Shown here: positions 48,883 to 57,519 of the stretch, piece after piece
How the letters are laid out: each line of letters begins with the position of its first letter
How positions within the stretch are numbered: position 1 is the stretch's first letter
Notes under the pieces: generated by a model
Database searches by the model: none
What the model saw: only the letters and a program-made list of their open reading frames with translations
What the model was told of the DNA's origin: nothing
NCBI GenBank assembly: GCA_039105265.1
Contig: JAPFFF010000007.1
Coordinates: 5,332,001 to 5,396,000, forward strand
Length of the DNA: 64,000 nucleotides
Direction: 5' to 3'
Origin: Tritrichomonas musculus
Lineage: Eukaryota; Parabasalia; Tritrichomonadida; Tritrichomonadidae
Position numbers and translations under genes: made by a program

Positions 48883-50253
48883 ATGTCTCTTCTTCAAGCC
48901 AAAGTCGATGTATTACATTTTTACGCTGATTTAAAAAAAGATAAAAATGCTTCAATTTTTAAGATCTCGCCAGTTAACCGTGATATTTTAGTTTTAAACT
49001 GTGAAATTCCTGGTCCTTCTGGTACAATTTGGGAAGGTGGCAAATTTACTCTTCAATTAAACTTCTCAAAAGACTTTCCAGCAAACCCACCAGAACTTAA
49101 GTTTATTAGCCCTATTTTTCATCCAAATGTTTCTCAAGATGGAAAAGTTTGCCTTGATGTTCTAAAGCCTGCTAACTGGGGTCCCCAAGTAACATTTGCG
49201 GCCATTTTATTTTCTGTTCAAGATCTACTTGCTAATCCAAATGCTGAATCGCCCTTAAATAATGAAGCAAGTGGTGCATATATAAGATATAAGAATAATT
49301 CTGATGAAGAATATGTTAACAGAGTTAAGCAATGTGTTAGGGATTCAACTTCCAGCCAAAATAATCAGCAAAATAATCAGCAAAATAGAAGTATGAATTC
49401 TCAATCTGGATTTGGAGTTCCAGGTTTATCATCTGGGTTCAGTGGTTCTTCTTTGGGATCAGGTTTTGGTACAAACACATCATTAAATAGCAAGTTCATG
49501 TTTGATTTTTCATTACCTAGTTCAGGAACCTCAAATAATGGAACTGGTTCTAAATTCTCTTTGCCTAATTCGGGAAGCTCGAATAATGCCCCTGGCTTTA
49601 ATTTCTCTTTGCCTAATTCGGGAAGCTCGAATAATGCCCCTGGCTTTAATTTCTCTTTGCCTAATTCGGGAAGCTCGAATAATGCCCCTGGCTTTAATTT
49701 CTCTTTGCCTAATTCGGGAAGCTCGAATAATGCCCCTGGCTTTAATTTCTCTTTGCCTAATTCGGGAAGCTCGAATAATGCCCCTGGCTTTAATTTCTCT
49801 TTGCCTAATTCAGGAAGCCAAAGTAGCACTCCTGCTAGTAGTTTTTCCTTTAATTTCTCAGGGCTTAATTCTACAAATTCCAGCGATCCTAACAAATCAA
49901 ATTCGATGTTTCAGACAAGCAAGCCAAAAGATACAGATTCCAACAATAATAACAAATCATTTTTCTCCTTTGATTTCAGAAAAATTCAATCAAATCCTAG
50001 CTCAAATAATAATCCTTCACCAACAGCGAGTAATTTGCTACCTACAGGCTTAAATATTGGGTCATTTGGGTCAAGCAACTTGCCACCTCCTAATTTAAAT
50101 ACTTCTAGCTTTGGATCTGCAACTTCAAATTCTAGCACATTTAACTTTGGTAATTTTACTTTAACAGCTAACAATCAACCTCAGCCAAGTGGTTTTAGCT
50201 TTAATTTTGGTACAAGCGTTGACTTTCATGGTTCAACGCCCAATAAATTTTAA
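48883..50253 (+). CDS. E2 ubiquitin-conjugating enzyme fused to an FG-nucleoporin-like tail
   Basis: Residues 4-153 are a complete UBC fold: PGPSGTIWEGGKFTLQLNF, FPANPPELKFISPIFHPNV with the HPN motif at 80-82, and the catalytic Cys90 in DGKVCLDVL, with NWGP in place of the usual NWSP. A Gln/Asn linker (158-170) leads to about 285 residues rich in Ser, Asn, Phe and Gly. This tail has six FG dipeptides, two in FxFG form (FNFGNF, FSFNFGTS), SFGSS and SFGSA, and five exact 16-residue repeats ending NFSLPNSGSSNNAPGF. Such tails are typical of nuclear-pore FG proteins and form transport gels. The E2 core should accept ubiquitin or a relative from E1; the tail suggests pore or condensate targeting, which is an inference. 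One uninterrupted frame with no hint of artefact; ends in TAAA. Confidence 0.85.
   Translation: MSLLQAKVDVLHFYADLKKDKNASIFKISPVNRDILVLNCEIPGPSGTIWEGGKFTLQLNFSKDFPANPPELKFISPIFHPNVSQDGKVCLDVLKPANWGPQVTFAAILFSVQDLLANPNAESPLNNEASGAYIRYKNNSDEEYVNRVKQCVRDSTSSQNNQQNNQQNRSMNSQSGFGVPGLSSGFSGSSLGSGFGTNTSLNSKFMFDFSLPSSGTSNNGTGSKFSLPNSGSSNNAPGFNFSLPNSGSSNNAPGFNFSLPNSGSSNNAPGFNFSLPNSGSSNNAPGFNFSLPNSGSSNNAPGFNFSLPNSGSQSSTPASSFSFNFSGLNSTNSSDPNKSNSMFQTSKPKDTDSNNNNKSFFSFDFRKIQSNPSSNNNPSPTASNLLPTGLNIGSFGSSNLPPPNLNTSSFGSATSNSSTFNFGNFTLTANNQPQPSGFSFNFGTSVDFHGSTPNKF
49555..49818 (+). repeat. 48-bp perfect tandem repeat within the E2-FG gene
   Basis: Five identical copies of a 48-bp unit (starting TTCTCTTTGCCTAATTCGGG) at 49555, 49603, 49651, 49699 and 49747, plus a half copy, encode the 16-residue repeat. 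More diverged versions flank it. Perfect identity even at silent sites points to recent expansion or active homogenisation. Confidence 0.95.
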
Positions 50254-50684
50254 ATAAATTAAGAAAATTCATTACCTTTTAAAAAAAGGATTATATGCTG
50301 AATTAATTTTCTATTTTTTGGTCATTTAGACTTTAAATTGATTTTATTCAAGAATTCATAACATGAATAATTAAAAGGGATATATATGTTGTAGATTACA
50401 TATGATAAAATAATGTGATTTGAAAGTACTGTTTTCAAATGGTCCATAGTATTCCTATTGATGTCGGGCCATAATTTTGGGTTTTCTGTTATCCATATTC
50501 GGAACTTTTTCTAAAGGAAACTTTTTGAGAAAAATTCTTTCTCAAAAAAAGTTGCATATTGTAAAGTTTGATCTCGGAATATTTGCTGATTCAAACAAAC
50601 AACTATCAGTCAGTTTGAGACAAATTATTAATCAATGATTTATGATTTGTGAATTTTCAATTCCTGGATTTGTAATTGCTTATG
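50254..50684. other. AT-rich 3' flank of the E2-FG gene
   Basis: No gene seen. It includes a TTCTTTCTCAAAAAAAG / CTTTTTGAGAAAAATTC pair of inverted strings near 50520. Confidence 0.4.
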
Positions 50685-50871
50685 GAAGATTCAATCTTAT
50701 TTTTGTTGTTGAATCTTCAATGATTTATTCCTATTAAATGAAACAATACTGTTTTTTTTATCCATGCCTAAACCCCTTTTTTTGTGGGCTAATGTAATCC
50801 ATTACATTCTGCTACAGAAAAATATTGTTTCATGATTGAGTTAAAAAACATTTCAATTTAATAGGAATAAA
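50685..50871. repeat. Cluster of hairpins, possible transposon end
   Basis: Two perfect inverted repeats: GAAGATTCAA (50685-50694) with TTGAATCTTC (50709-50718), and TTTATTCCTATTAAAT (50724-50739) with ATTTAATAGGAATAAA (50856-50871). Inside the second pair AAACAATA / TATTGTTT and AATGTA / TACATT also pair. It may be a fold-back end of the degenerate transposon just downstream or a structured RNA. Confidence 0.55.
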
Positions 50872-51062
50872 GATTAAGGTGGAATTATATCACCAAGAAA
50901 AAGCAAACCCAAAGTATTCAAAAACATTTATGATCCCTACATCACATTTCAGTCTCAAGGTTGATGACAAGCAGTTTATCTTTGTCTTTTATAGTCATTT
51001 TCTTTCTTGAAGTCAATTCATAATGACTCTGTTTGCCTCAAGACTTAGGAAATCAAACAATT

Positions 51063-51465
51063 AACTTGTTTGTCGACAACCACCCATCAAGAAGTAATTC
51101 AACGGTAATTGAATTTCTCAGAATACACAAGATTCACCTCTTTCAAACTCAACATAACTTCGTTTCTGCTCTCAAAATCAATTTGTTGCAAAATTGTCAA
51201 TTCAAATAACACAGCAAAGCATAGAATATCATTCATTCTTTTATAAATACTTTTTGAAACTCAATTCCTTTTGAAACTCTACCAAAAAGCTACATTGAAG
51301 GTGGTGCGCTGGCTTTTTGTGAAATTTCTTTTGTTGGGAGGTCCAGCGCTTGGCCTACAGTATACTACTTATCAGCTCTGCTTTTTTGATCATTTAGTAT
51401 ATAAAACAATCTGTTTCAGTAAGCGATTCACATCACTCTGCTCACGTCAATCTGACTAGTTATAA
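51063..51465 (+). pseudogene. Degenerate DDE transposase relic (pogo-like?)
   Basis: A frame from 51063 reads NLFVDNHPSRSNSTVIEFLR then IHKIHLFQTQHNFVSALKIN before a stop at about 51209. The pattern hydrophobics-DNHxSR...VIEFxxxxxIxLF resembles the second catalytic Asp of DDE_1 (pogo/Tigger-type) transposases (LxxDNHxSH...). Further pieces in other frames (ALAFCEISFVGRSSAWPTVY) follow to about 51465. Base composition is richer in GC than the neighbouring intergenic DNA, as expected for former coding DNA. The family call is weak. Confidence 0.4.
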
Positions 51466-51580
51466 AAATTTTTTTATTTTTTTTTTTTTATTTTTTTATT
51501 TTTTTTTAATTAAGTCCTATCTTCTGATTGATATATTTTAACCTTTTCATCGAATTGCTTTTGAACGAAATTGTTATATA

Positions 51581-52856
51581 GGTCATTCAATAAGTTCGTA
51601 ACTCTGAAATATTTCAACACACAATAAATGAAAATAAAATTAAAATTGTTTATTTTAAAGGTAAGCTCCACCGCTTAAAAAAACCAGATGAAGTCTGTTA
51701 ATCCAATTTTGGAACACGGCTTCCCACGTCGATTTATCAATATTTTCAATGATTTCTGTCAGTGATTGAAAAAGTTCATTTGCCGAATTGTGCACTTTTC
51801 CTTTCAACTTATTTTTTGAAAAACCATATAAAAAAAAGTCGTTGGGACTCACATCTGGCGAATAAGCCGGATGTGGCAAGCGTGTGAACTTGAGCTCCTT
51901 GAATTTTTCATTTGTTTTTTTAGAATTATGAGGTTTTGCGTTATCTAAATGAATTAATACATTTGAATTCTTTCTTATTCCAAGCTTCGTTTGAGCAGCT
52001 TCTCTCAAACTTGGTAAAATAACGTCACACATGTACTGTGAGTTAAATCTTGTTTTAAGTGGGAGCATTTCTAATAGAACGAGACCTGAAGCTGAAAAAG
52101 CACTAAAAATCATAATTTTTTGATCAGAAATGAGACGATTGGGAAGAACAATGTTTTCACCTTCATGTAAATAAGCTTCTTCTGTATAATAGTTGAGATA
52201 AAACCAACTTTCATCACATGTAATCACCTGATATTGTTTTGTTTTTGATAGACCTTTCAATATAGAATAAAGAGAATAACATTCTTGCCGACGATTTTTA
52301 ATTTGACAATCTGTCAAAACATGAGGGACCCATTTTGCATGCCTTTTTTTTCTGCCAAGATCAACAGTTAAAATCTTAATAACTGTATAAGCATGAATAC
52401 CAATAGCTGATGAAATGCTCTGAGCAGATGAAAACGGGTAATCTTCAATGTATTGCTTCACTTTATCTATATAATCTTCGTTAATGGGTCTTCCTGACCG
52501 TGGCAAATCATTCAGCTCTGTGCGCCCATTCTTAAACATTACAATCCATTTTTTAACAAAAGATAATGTAGGTGCAGCACCATTATAAGCTTGAACCATT
52601 TGATCATGGATCTCCGTAGGCCCTTTCCCTAAAAGCCAGTAATAATGCACTACTGCTCGAAATTCTACATTCATAAAATGATTTTTTAAACGTATAAAAT
52701 TTTAAACGTCTTTCAACTCGGCGAATATTATCTAATAAAACAAATCATTTTAATAAATTATAGAATACTTCCTATAAATTATAAAAACTATATTTAAAAA
52801 TTGAATAATCATTTCTTCTTTCTAAAACGTTGGAGTTACGAACTTATTGAATGACC
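51581..52856 (-). mobile_element. Mariner transposon, apparently whole
   Basis: 1276 bp bounded by inverted repeats of about 24 bp (outer part GGTCATTCAATAAGTTCGTA) that match exactly, with TA on both sides as target duplication. A single uninterrupted transposase gene fills it on the minus strand. The intact frame, exact ends and clean TA suggest recent arrival and possible mobility. Confidence 0.92.
51655..52674 (-). CDS. Mariner transposase (D,D34D), 339 residues
   Basis: The N-terminal half has two helix-turn-helix regions that bind the element ends (VHYYWLLGKGPTEIHDQMVQ; LNDLPRSGRP linker; SSAQSISSAIGIHAYTVIKI). Next are the mariner motif WVPHVL and the catalytic triad: Asp in VITCDESWF, Asp in VLIHLDNAKPHNS, and Asp in YSPDVSPNDFFLYG. 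Exactly 34 residues separate the second and third Asp, the mariner D,D34D signature. The protein cuts at the element ends and inserts at TA. The length is normal (about 345) and the frame is complete from ATG (52672-52674) to TAAA. Trichomonads are known hosts of mariner elements. Confidence 0.93.
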   Translation of the reverse strand: MNVEFRAVVHYYWLLGKGPTEIHDQMVQAYNGAAPTLSFVKKWIVMFKNGRTELNDLPRSGRPINEDYIDKVKQYIEDYPFSSAQSISSAIGIHAYTVIKILTVDLGRKKRHAKWVPHVLTDCQIKNRRQECYSLYSILKGLSKTKQYQVITCDESWFYLNYYTEEAYLHEGENIVLPNRLISDQKIMIFSAFSASGLVLLEMLPLKTRFNSQYMCDVILPSLREAAQTKLGIRKNSNVLIHLDNAKPHNSKKTNEKFKELKFTRLPHPAYSPDVSPNDFFLYGFSKNKLKGKVHNSANELFQSLTEIIENIDKSTWEAVFQNWINRLHLVFLSGGAYL

Positions 52857-52888
52857 TATAATTAATGGATTGTGAAGAATTTTGACCC

Positions 52889-54300
52889 TCAAGATTGAAT
52901 GCTTTTTGCATATTGAATGCATGATCGGAGCAGATACTTATCAATTCCAAATTTGTATCGTTTTTTTTTTAAAAAAAAAAAAAAATTGGTTAAATCTTGA
53001 GTAGCCGAAACAATATTTTGGCTTGAAGAATTGTTTAAATTTTCTATTTTAAAATAGAATAATCGTTCTTTTGTAAAAATTATAAAAGCATAAAAATTTT
53101 TATTATTTCTTTTAGAAAGGTCCAGTAATATACTGTAAAATTCACCAAAGATTTTTGTTTTAATTTCTGGTATCAAAAATTTTATCAGAAATAATTTTAT
53201 ATCCATTGAAAAAAAAAAACTCAATAAATAATTTAGCGTTGAAAAAGCTACTGCTACATTAGTCATTGTTAAAAGATGACGATATACAATTGAATAACTG
53301 CATTTGTTTTGCTTTATCAATTTTGACAGCATTTTTATTTCAAATTTTTTTTTATGCACAAAATGAATAAAATAATCCTTTGAAGACTCATCTGTCTTGA
53401 ATCTCCATCATTTTGTTTGAAAAAGTTATCAAATAAAATAATTAATTAATTCAAAACCAAGATAACAGAATAACTGGGACAAGCTTTTTGAATACCCCAA
53501 CAGCCAAATATATAAATCTTTATGGTATATTTGTCCCAAGCTGAAAAACTTTTTTTCTGGGAATATTGAAAGAAATTGAATGATTTTTTGATATGTATAG
53601 AAATTAAAAAAACCGGAAGTAGATAATTCTAATGGAGTTTTTGAAAATACAAAATTCACTCAATCTTTACGTAATGAGCAAACACCTTTATTTAGAAGTT
53701 TTGCTTTTGGTTTAACAAATACATAATCTGAGTTTCTTGATATAAATTCGTATCTTACTAAATTATAAGCAATAACCTCATAACTGTTGTCTCCATCACA
53801 TAATTTGCGAATAATTCCAATGAAATTTTCAGTAGAATGACTGGAATAACGATCAATTACATATGCTTCATTTTCAGAACATGATGCAAAGATTTGAACC
53901 AATAATGCATTAATGATTCTGGTTAATTTTAAATTTTACACATAAAAGATGAACAAACTGGTATTTTTTTTTGAAGCCAGCCGTTTGTGGTAAAGATGAG
54001 CTACTCAAAAAATTTTAAAATCTGAAAGAAATAAAAAAAAAAGAGTTATGGGAAAAAAATTTTCTTGTTTCAACTGAAAATTTGACATTTAAAACATATT
54101 CAGTCCAAAGTCCAAAAATAAAAAAGATTCCGAACTTAAATTATCAAATATTCTTTTTTTCATTATTAATAGTAAACATTTGAATCGGATAACAGTCTTG
54201 TCTTTTAACTAGCCCACTTCTATCGGCTAATGCTTTTCCTAAATTTAAAATTCTTTCAATTCCTTCACCACTATTTTGATTAGATTTAATTTTTGATTAA
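52889..54300 (-). pseudogene. Degenerate multi-frame coding relic, transposase-like?
   Basis: Protein-like pieces lie in order on the minus strand. The first (about 54300-54160) reads NSGEGIERILNLGKALADRS then GLVKRQDCYPIQMF. The second (53938-53660) includes ASCSENEAYVIDRYSSHSTE and NFIGIIRKLCDGDNSYEV. The third (53659-53429) has SKTPLELSTSGFFNFYTYQK, and an open frame of 156 residues (53359-52889) may be more of the same. The HSTENFIGIIR string resembles the ENxxGxIR motif near the C-terminus of several DNA transposases, but I cannot name the family. Non-coding AT-rich stretches and changes of frame between pieces show it is dead. A multicopy trichomonad hypothetical family is an alternative. 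Confidence 0.4.
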
Positions 54301-54440
54301 TTATAACCATATTTGTAAGTAATTTGGATCTAAAATTTTTAATTAAATGTAAAAAATCACTTGAATAAAACAACTCAAAAAAAAAATCTTTTTTTATTGA
54401 GTAAGTTCTAATAATTCAGTAGTATATACGAGTCGGTTTC

Positions 54441-54458
54441 CGTAGTGCTAACACTACG
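54441..54458. other. Small perfect stem-loop
   Basis: CGTAGTG-CTAA-CACTACG forms a 7-bp stem with a 4-base loop in GC-richer DNA, next to the minisatellite. Its role is unknown. Confidence 0.5.
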
Positions 54459-54534
54459 CTAATAGCCCACGTCAACAAAACTCGTGATAAAAATAAAAAT
54501 TACTAAAACATTTTTTTACTGCGTGTTTTTTTTT

Positions 54535-54876
54535 CGAAGTACTACTTTTTTTTTTTTCCGAAGTACTACTAGGGACCCAAATACCTTCTTGGGGCCACCC
54601 CAAATACCTTCTCTGGTCCCTTGCTACTACTACCTTTTTTTTGAACTACTACTTGTTTTTTGAACTACTACCTTTTTTTTCGAAGTACTCCTTGTTTTTT
54701 GAAGTACTACCTTTTTTTCAAAGTACTACCTTTTTTTCAAAGTACTACCTTTTTTTCAAAGTACTACCTTTTTTTCAAAGTACTACTTGTTTTTCGAAGA
54801 ACTACTTGTTTTTCGAAGTACTACTTGTTTTTCGAAGTGCCACTAGGGACCAAACTACCTTCTCTGGTCCCTCATA
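54535..54876. repeat. Minisatellite of 19-20-bp TACTACCTTTTTTT units with flanking short repeats
   Basis: About a dozen imperfect copies of a unit like TACTACCTTTTTTTCAAAG run from 54535 to 54840. On both sides lies a block of the type AGGGACC...TACCTTCTCTGGTCCCT (54568-54620 and 54846-54876), which folds with an AGGGACCA / TGGTCCCT stem. Open plus-strand frames across it are repeat artefacts. Confidence 0.85.
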
Positions 54877-54946
54877 GTCTATTTTTGGGTGCTCTATTTC
54901 TTCATATATATAGCATCGAAACAAATCATAGAACAGGTATCACAAT

Positions 54947-55560
54947 CTAACTCAATATTATATATATATTATAATCACTAGAAGGCGGGTTAGTGTTTTT
55001 AAAGTATATTTCATCCAAATATGATTTTATTTGTTGAGGGTCAGACCATTCAGTTGATATAAATCTACTAAAATGTAGCTTTTGAGTCTTGTATTTGAAT
55101 ATCAATAAGTACTCCCCATCTGGAACAGGGTCATTATCACTTGTTGGTTCATTATCTAAATTATCAATAATTATTTGTTCCTCACTTGTAAAATAAGAGA
55201 ATAGAAAATACCTATTATATTCATCAGTGACATCCGTAAAGCCTGTATAATATGCTTTCCATTCACTATCTGGGTCATTTTTCTCTTCTAATGCAGCTAA
55301 CCTAGCTTCCATTGCTGCCATAGTAGCCTTTAATGTTGCATTCTCTCTCTCTAAATTTTATATTTGGCTATTTATTGTTACGATACTAGCAACATGTTCA
55401 CCTACTAGAAAAGCTAAATCTTGTTGAGCATGAATATAGGTATTTAATGAATTAGATGTATTATCTTTTTTTGTTTTTACTTCCTCAAGTTCACTCTTTA
55501 AAGCAAACTTAACATCACAATCTTCTCTATCATAACACTTAGCTTCAAGTCTATCCAAAT
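54947..55560 (-). pseudogene. Interrupted coiled-coil protein relic, unrecognised
   Basis: A predominantly open stretch on the minus strand encodes a coiled-coil start (LRKYLDRLEAK, FALKSELEEVKTKKDNTSNS, NLERENATLKA, MEARLAALEEK) and a C-terminal domain with aromatic-rich strands (WKAYYTGFTDVTDEYNRYFL, GEYLLIFKYKTQKLHFSRFI). It is interrupted, so I treat it as a relic. The coiled coil plus a compact domain could be a structural or attachment protein, but no family is recognised. Its composition is less AT-rich than the neighbouring intergenic DNA. It lies between the minisatellite and other relics. Confidence 0.45.
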
Positions 55561-55914
55561 ATTTTCGTAGCTTTTGGGTAACCGTATTTTATACAATTTT
55601 TTAATTCCAGGTTTTAAATCTGGATATTCAAAACCTTTTTCAATAAAAAAACTTTTTAAAAAAATTATGAGAACATTAGAAATATTTTCTAATATTCCAG
55701 ATTCATTAATTCGATCACGAATTTTGTATTTATATCCAATTTCATTTGAATTACGGTTAAAAAATATTGAATTTATTGCACCTAAGAGCATTATCAAAAG
55801 TATAATTGAAAAAAAATAATAATCGAATTCTTCTAAAAAAAATCTCGATATCATGTGTTCCAATTCTTGAGAACGCAGCGTCATCCATTTTAAACATGAA
55901 AACAGCACATGCAA
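55561..55914 (-). pseudogene. Hypothetical protein relic
   Basis: An open minus-strand frame carries QELEHMISRFFLEEFDYYFF, SIILLIMLLGAINSIFF and GYKYKIRDRINESGILENIS. No family is recognised and no clean start or end is seen. It may be a piece of a trichomonad multigene family member. Confidence 0.25.
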
Positions 55915-55987
55915 AACAAGTATTTATACAGCAGATAATGAATATTTCTTATTGAAAAAAGTTTCAATTGAATTTTCTTAGAATTAA

Positions 55988-56420
55988 GAGGGAAGACCTA
56001 TTGAAATCGACCAACAAACAAAAAATGGAGTGGTAAACTTTATGCAGGCATCTCCAAAAAGTAATCTCCGGGAAGCATCAAGCAACTTCAACATTAGCCC
56101 GAATTCTGCCAAAACAATTTTAAATACAAACCAGATACGTTATTTTAAGCCTATTTCCATATGCCTGTTAACAAATAGGCATAAAAATAATAGAATTTTT
56201 TTTTACCAACAACATGTTAAACGGTATTCCTCAGAATATTATATTTACCGATGAAAGAATAGTACGTGTTGATTTAAAAGGGAGAGGTATCTGGCGTGAA
56301 AGAGGACTATATACACAAGATTCTTTTTTTTGAAAAAGGGCCCCGTGGCTTTAGGACCCGCTTAGTAAGAAGTATCTGGTGTAAAAGAGGATTATATCCA
56401 CAAGAGTCTTTTTTCCTATG
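55988..56420 (+). pseudogene. Tc1/mariner-like transposase relic
   Basis: The first part reads VVNFMQASPKSNLREASSNF then NISPNSAKTILNTNQIRYF, a helix-turn-helix DNA-binding region. After a frame change comes IPQNIIFTDERIVRVDLKGR then GIWRERGLYTQDSF, matching the first catalytic Asp (FTDE) region of Tc1-like transposases. The DNA for GIWxxRGLYxQxSFF is present twice (about 56288-56332 and 56370-56414), a local duplication of 45 bases. Both frame shifts and the absence of the other catalytic residues make this a dead copy. It differs from the mariner near 51.6 kb. Confidence 0.65.
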
Positions 56421-57040
56421 GTTAATATTTTTTTTGTTGGCCGAGCATTGATTTGTCAACTGGCCAGTCTTCGATAAGAACCAAGTGGTGGGAATCGAAT
56501 TAATATCCATCCCACAACTTGTTTATATTTTTATGGTAAATTTGCCAGGGGGAGGTCAAATTATTTGCCCATTTAGATTTCCCTGTACCGGGTGGACCCC
56601 AAATCCAGAAATTCTAGAAATGGAGTTGTCCATTCCAAAACATTTCCATGCTGTGTGTTCTTATTTTATATTCCGAAACTTTGGAATAGTGATAGAAGAA
56701 TTTGTAAGGGTATTTACATTCAAGTTCACTTTCACTTAACGTCTTTATGTCTTCCATCATCTGGAGTAGTCTTTCGATTTTTTCTTTATGATTTGATGTT
56801 TTCCCGGTACATTGTCCTGCTTCAAATATCTTTTTTTCTTTAGTCAGGTAACGATAGTTATCATACTCTGTTCCTCTACACTCATCAACATGAGCGGTGA
56901 GTAAAGCTGCACGTAAACGACTGAAGTAGACACGGTCTGCAAAGTGACAGTAAAGATATTGGACAGGTTTTGAAATATGGCACCACATATTGCCAAACAT
57001 TGATAAACAAAGGAATTGTGCAATCTATTAATGCCATTTT
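56400..57040 (-). pseudogene. CRESS-DNA-virus Rep-like fossil
   Basis: On the minus strand a replication-initiator (Rep) sequence of the circular single-stranded DNA virus type is recognisable. Parts seen in order are the end of the HUH endonuclease domain with a tyrosine motif (YRYLTKE), a linker, and the superfamily 3 helicase Walker A (WGPPGTGKSKWA) followed by NKLWDGY and a Walker B-like acidic motif. The N-terminal Rep motifs are absent; the sequence stops at the left arm of the large inverted repeat. It is broken, with about three or more breaks, and truncated. It is a fossil of moderate age. The family (circovirus-like or a protist-associated CRESS group) cannot be settled by eye. Confidence 0.7.
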
Positions 57041-57044
57041 TGGC

Positions 57045-57519
57045 AATATTTGAATCATCAGAAAATTGAGATCAATTCTATGAAACTATTATATACTTCA
57101 GAATATTGAGCATTTTTTTAAGAAATAATTGTGAGATTGTAAGATATAAACAATTGAAAAATTGTGAGAAATAAAGATTTCTGAAAAGTAAAAATATGTA
57201 AAGTATTCAAAGTAAAAATCTATCTAAAAAAAGTCCCCAGCGTCGGATTTTTTGATTTTTTAAAATAATTCTTTTTAAAATCAAAAAATATGACCAATTT
57301 TTCAAATTTTAACTCAGGTTGAAAAGATTAGCAGAGTGATTATTTATGATATTATTTCTACTTTTAGCAAGATATACAATAATTTCAATATATTATATAA
57401 TGATATTATTTTTTATGAATATTTAATAAAAAAATTAAATTTTATTATGATATTTTTCGCAAAATTTGTATTTTTGTTGTCGCTTTTTGAATATTACAAA
57501 ATTGAATGAATACCTTAAT
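57045..57519 (+). repeat. Left arm of a 475-bp inverted repeat
   Basis: The arm starts AATATTTGAATCATCAG and ends GAATGAATACCTTAAT. It matches the reverse complement of 63098-63577 at about 95% identity by eye, with only small indels. A GC-rich core TCCCCAGCGTCGGA stands out in AT-rich DNA. Confidence 0.92.

Noticed and set aside
49401-49895. 164-residue minus-strand frame with ELGKEKLKPGALF repeats
   Set aside because: It is the reverse reading of the 48-bp repeat in the E2-FG gene; the repeat keeps all frames open.
50685-50871. Hairpin cluster as a spliceosomal snRNA or other known RNA
   Set aside because: No U1, U2, U4, U5 or U6 core motif, and no SRP or RNase P signature, could be found.
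54641-54950. Plus-strand frames reading FFEVLPFFQSTTFFSKYYLF
   Set aside because: Produced by the minisatellite unit; not protein-like.
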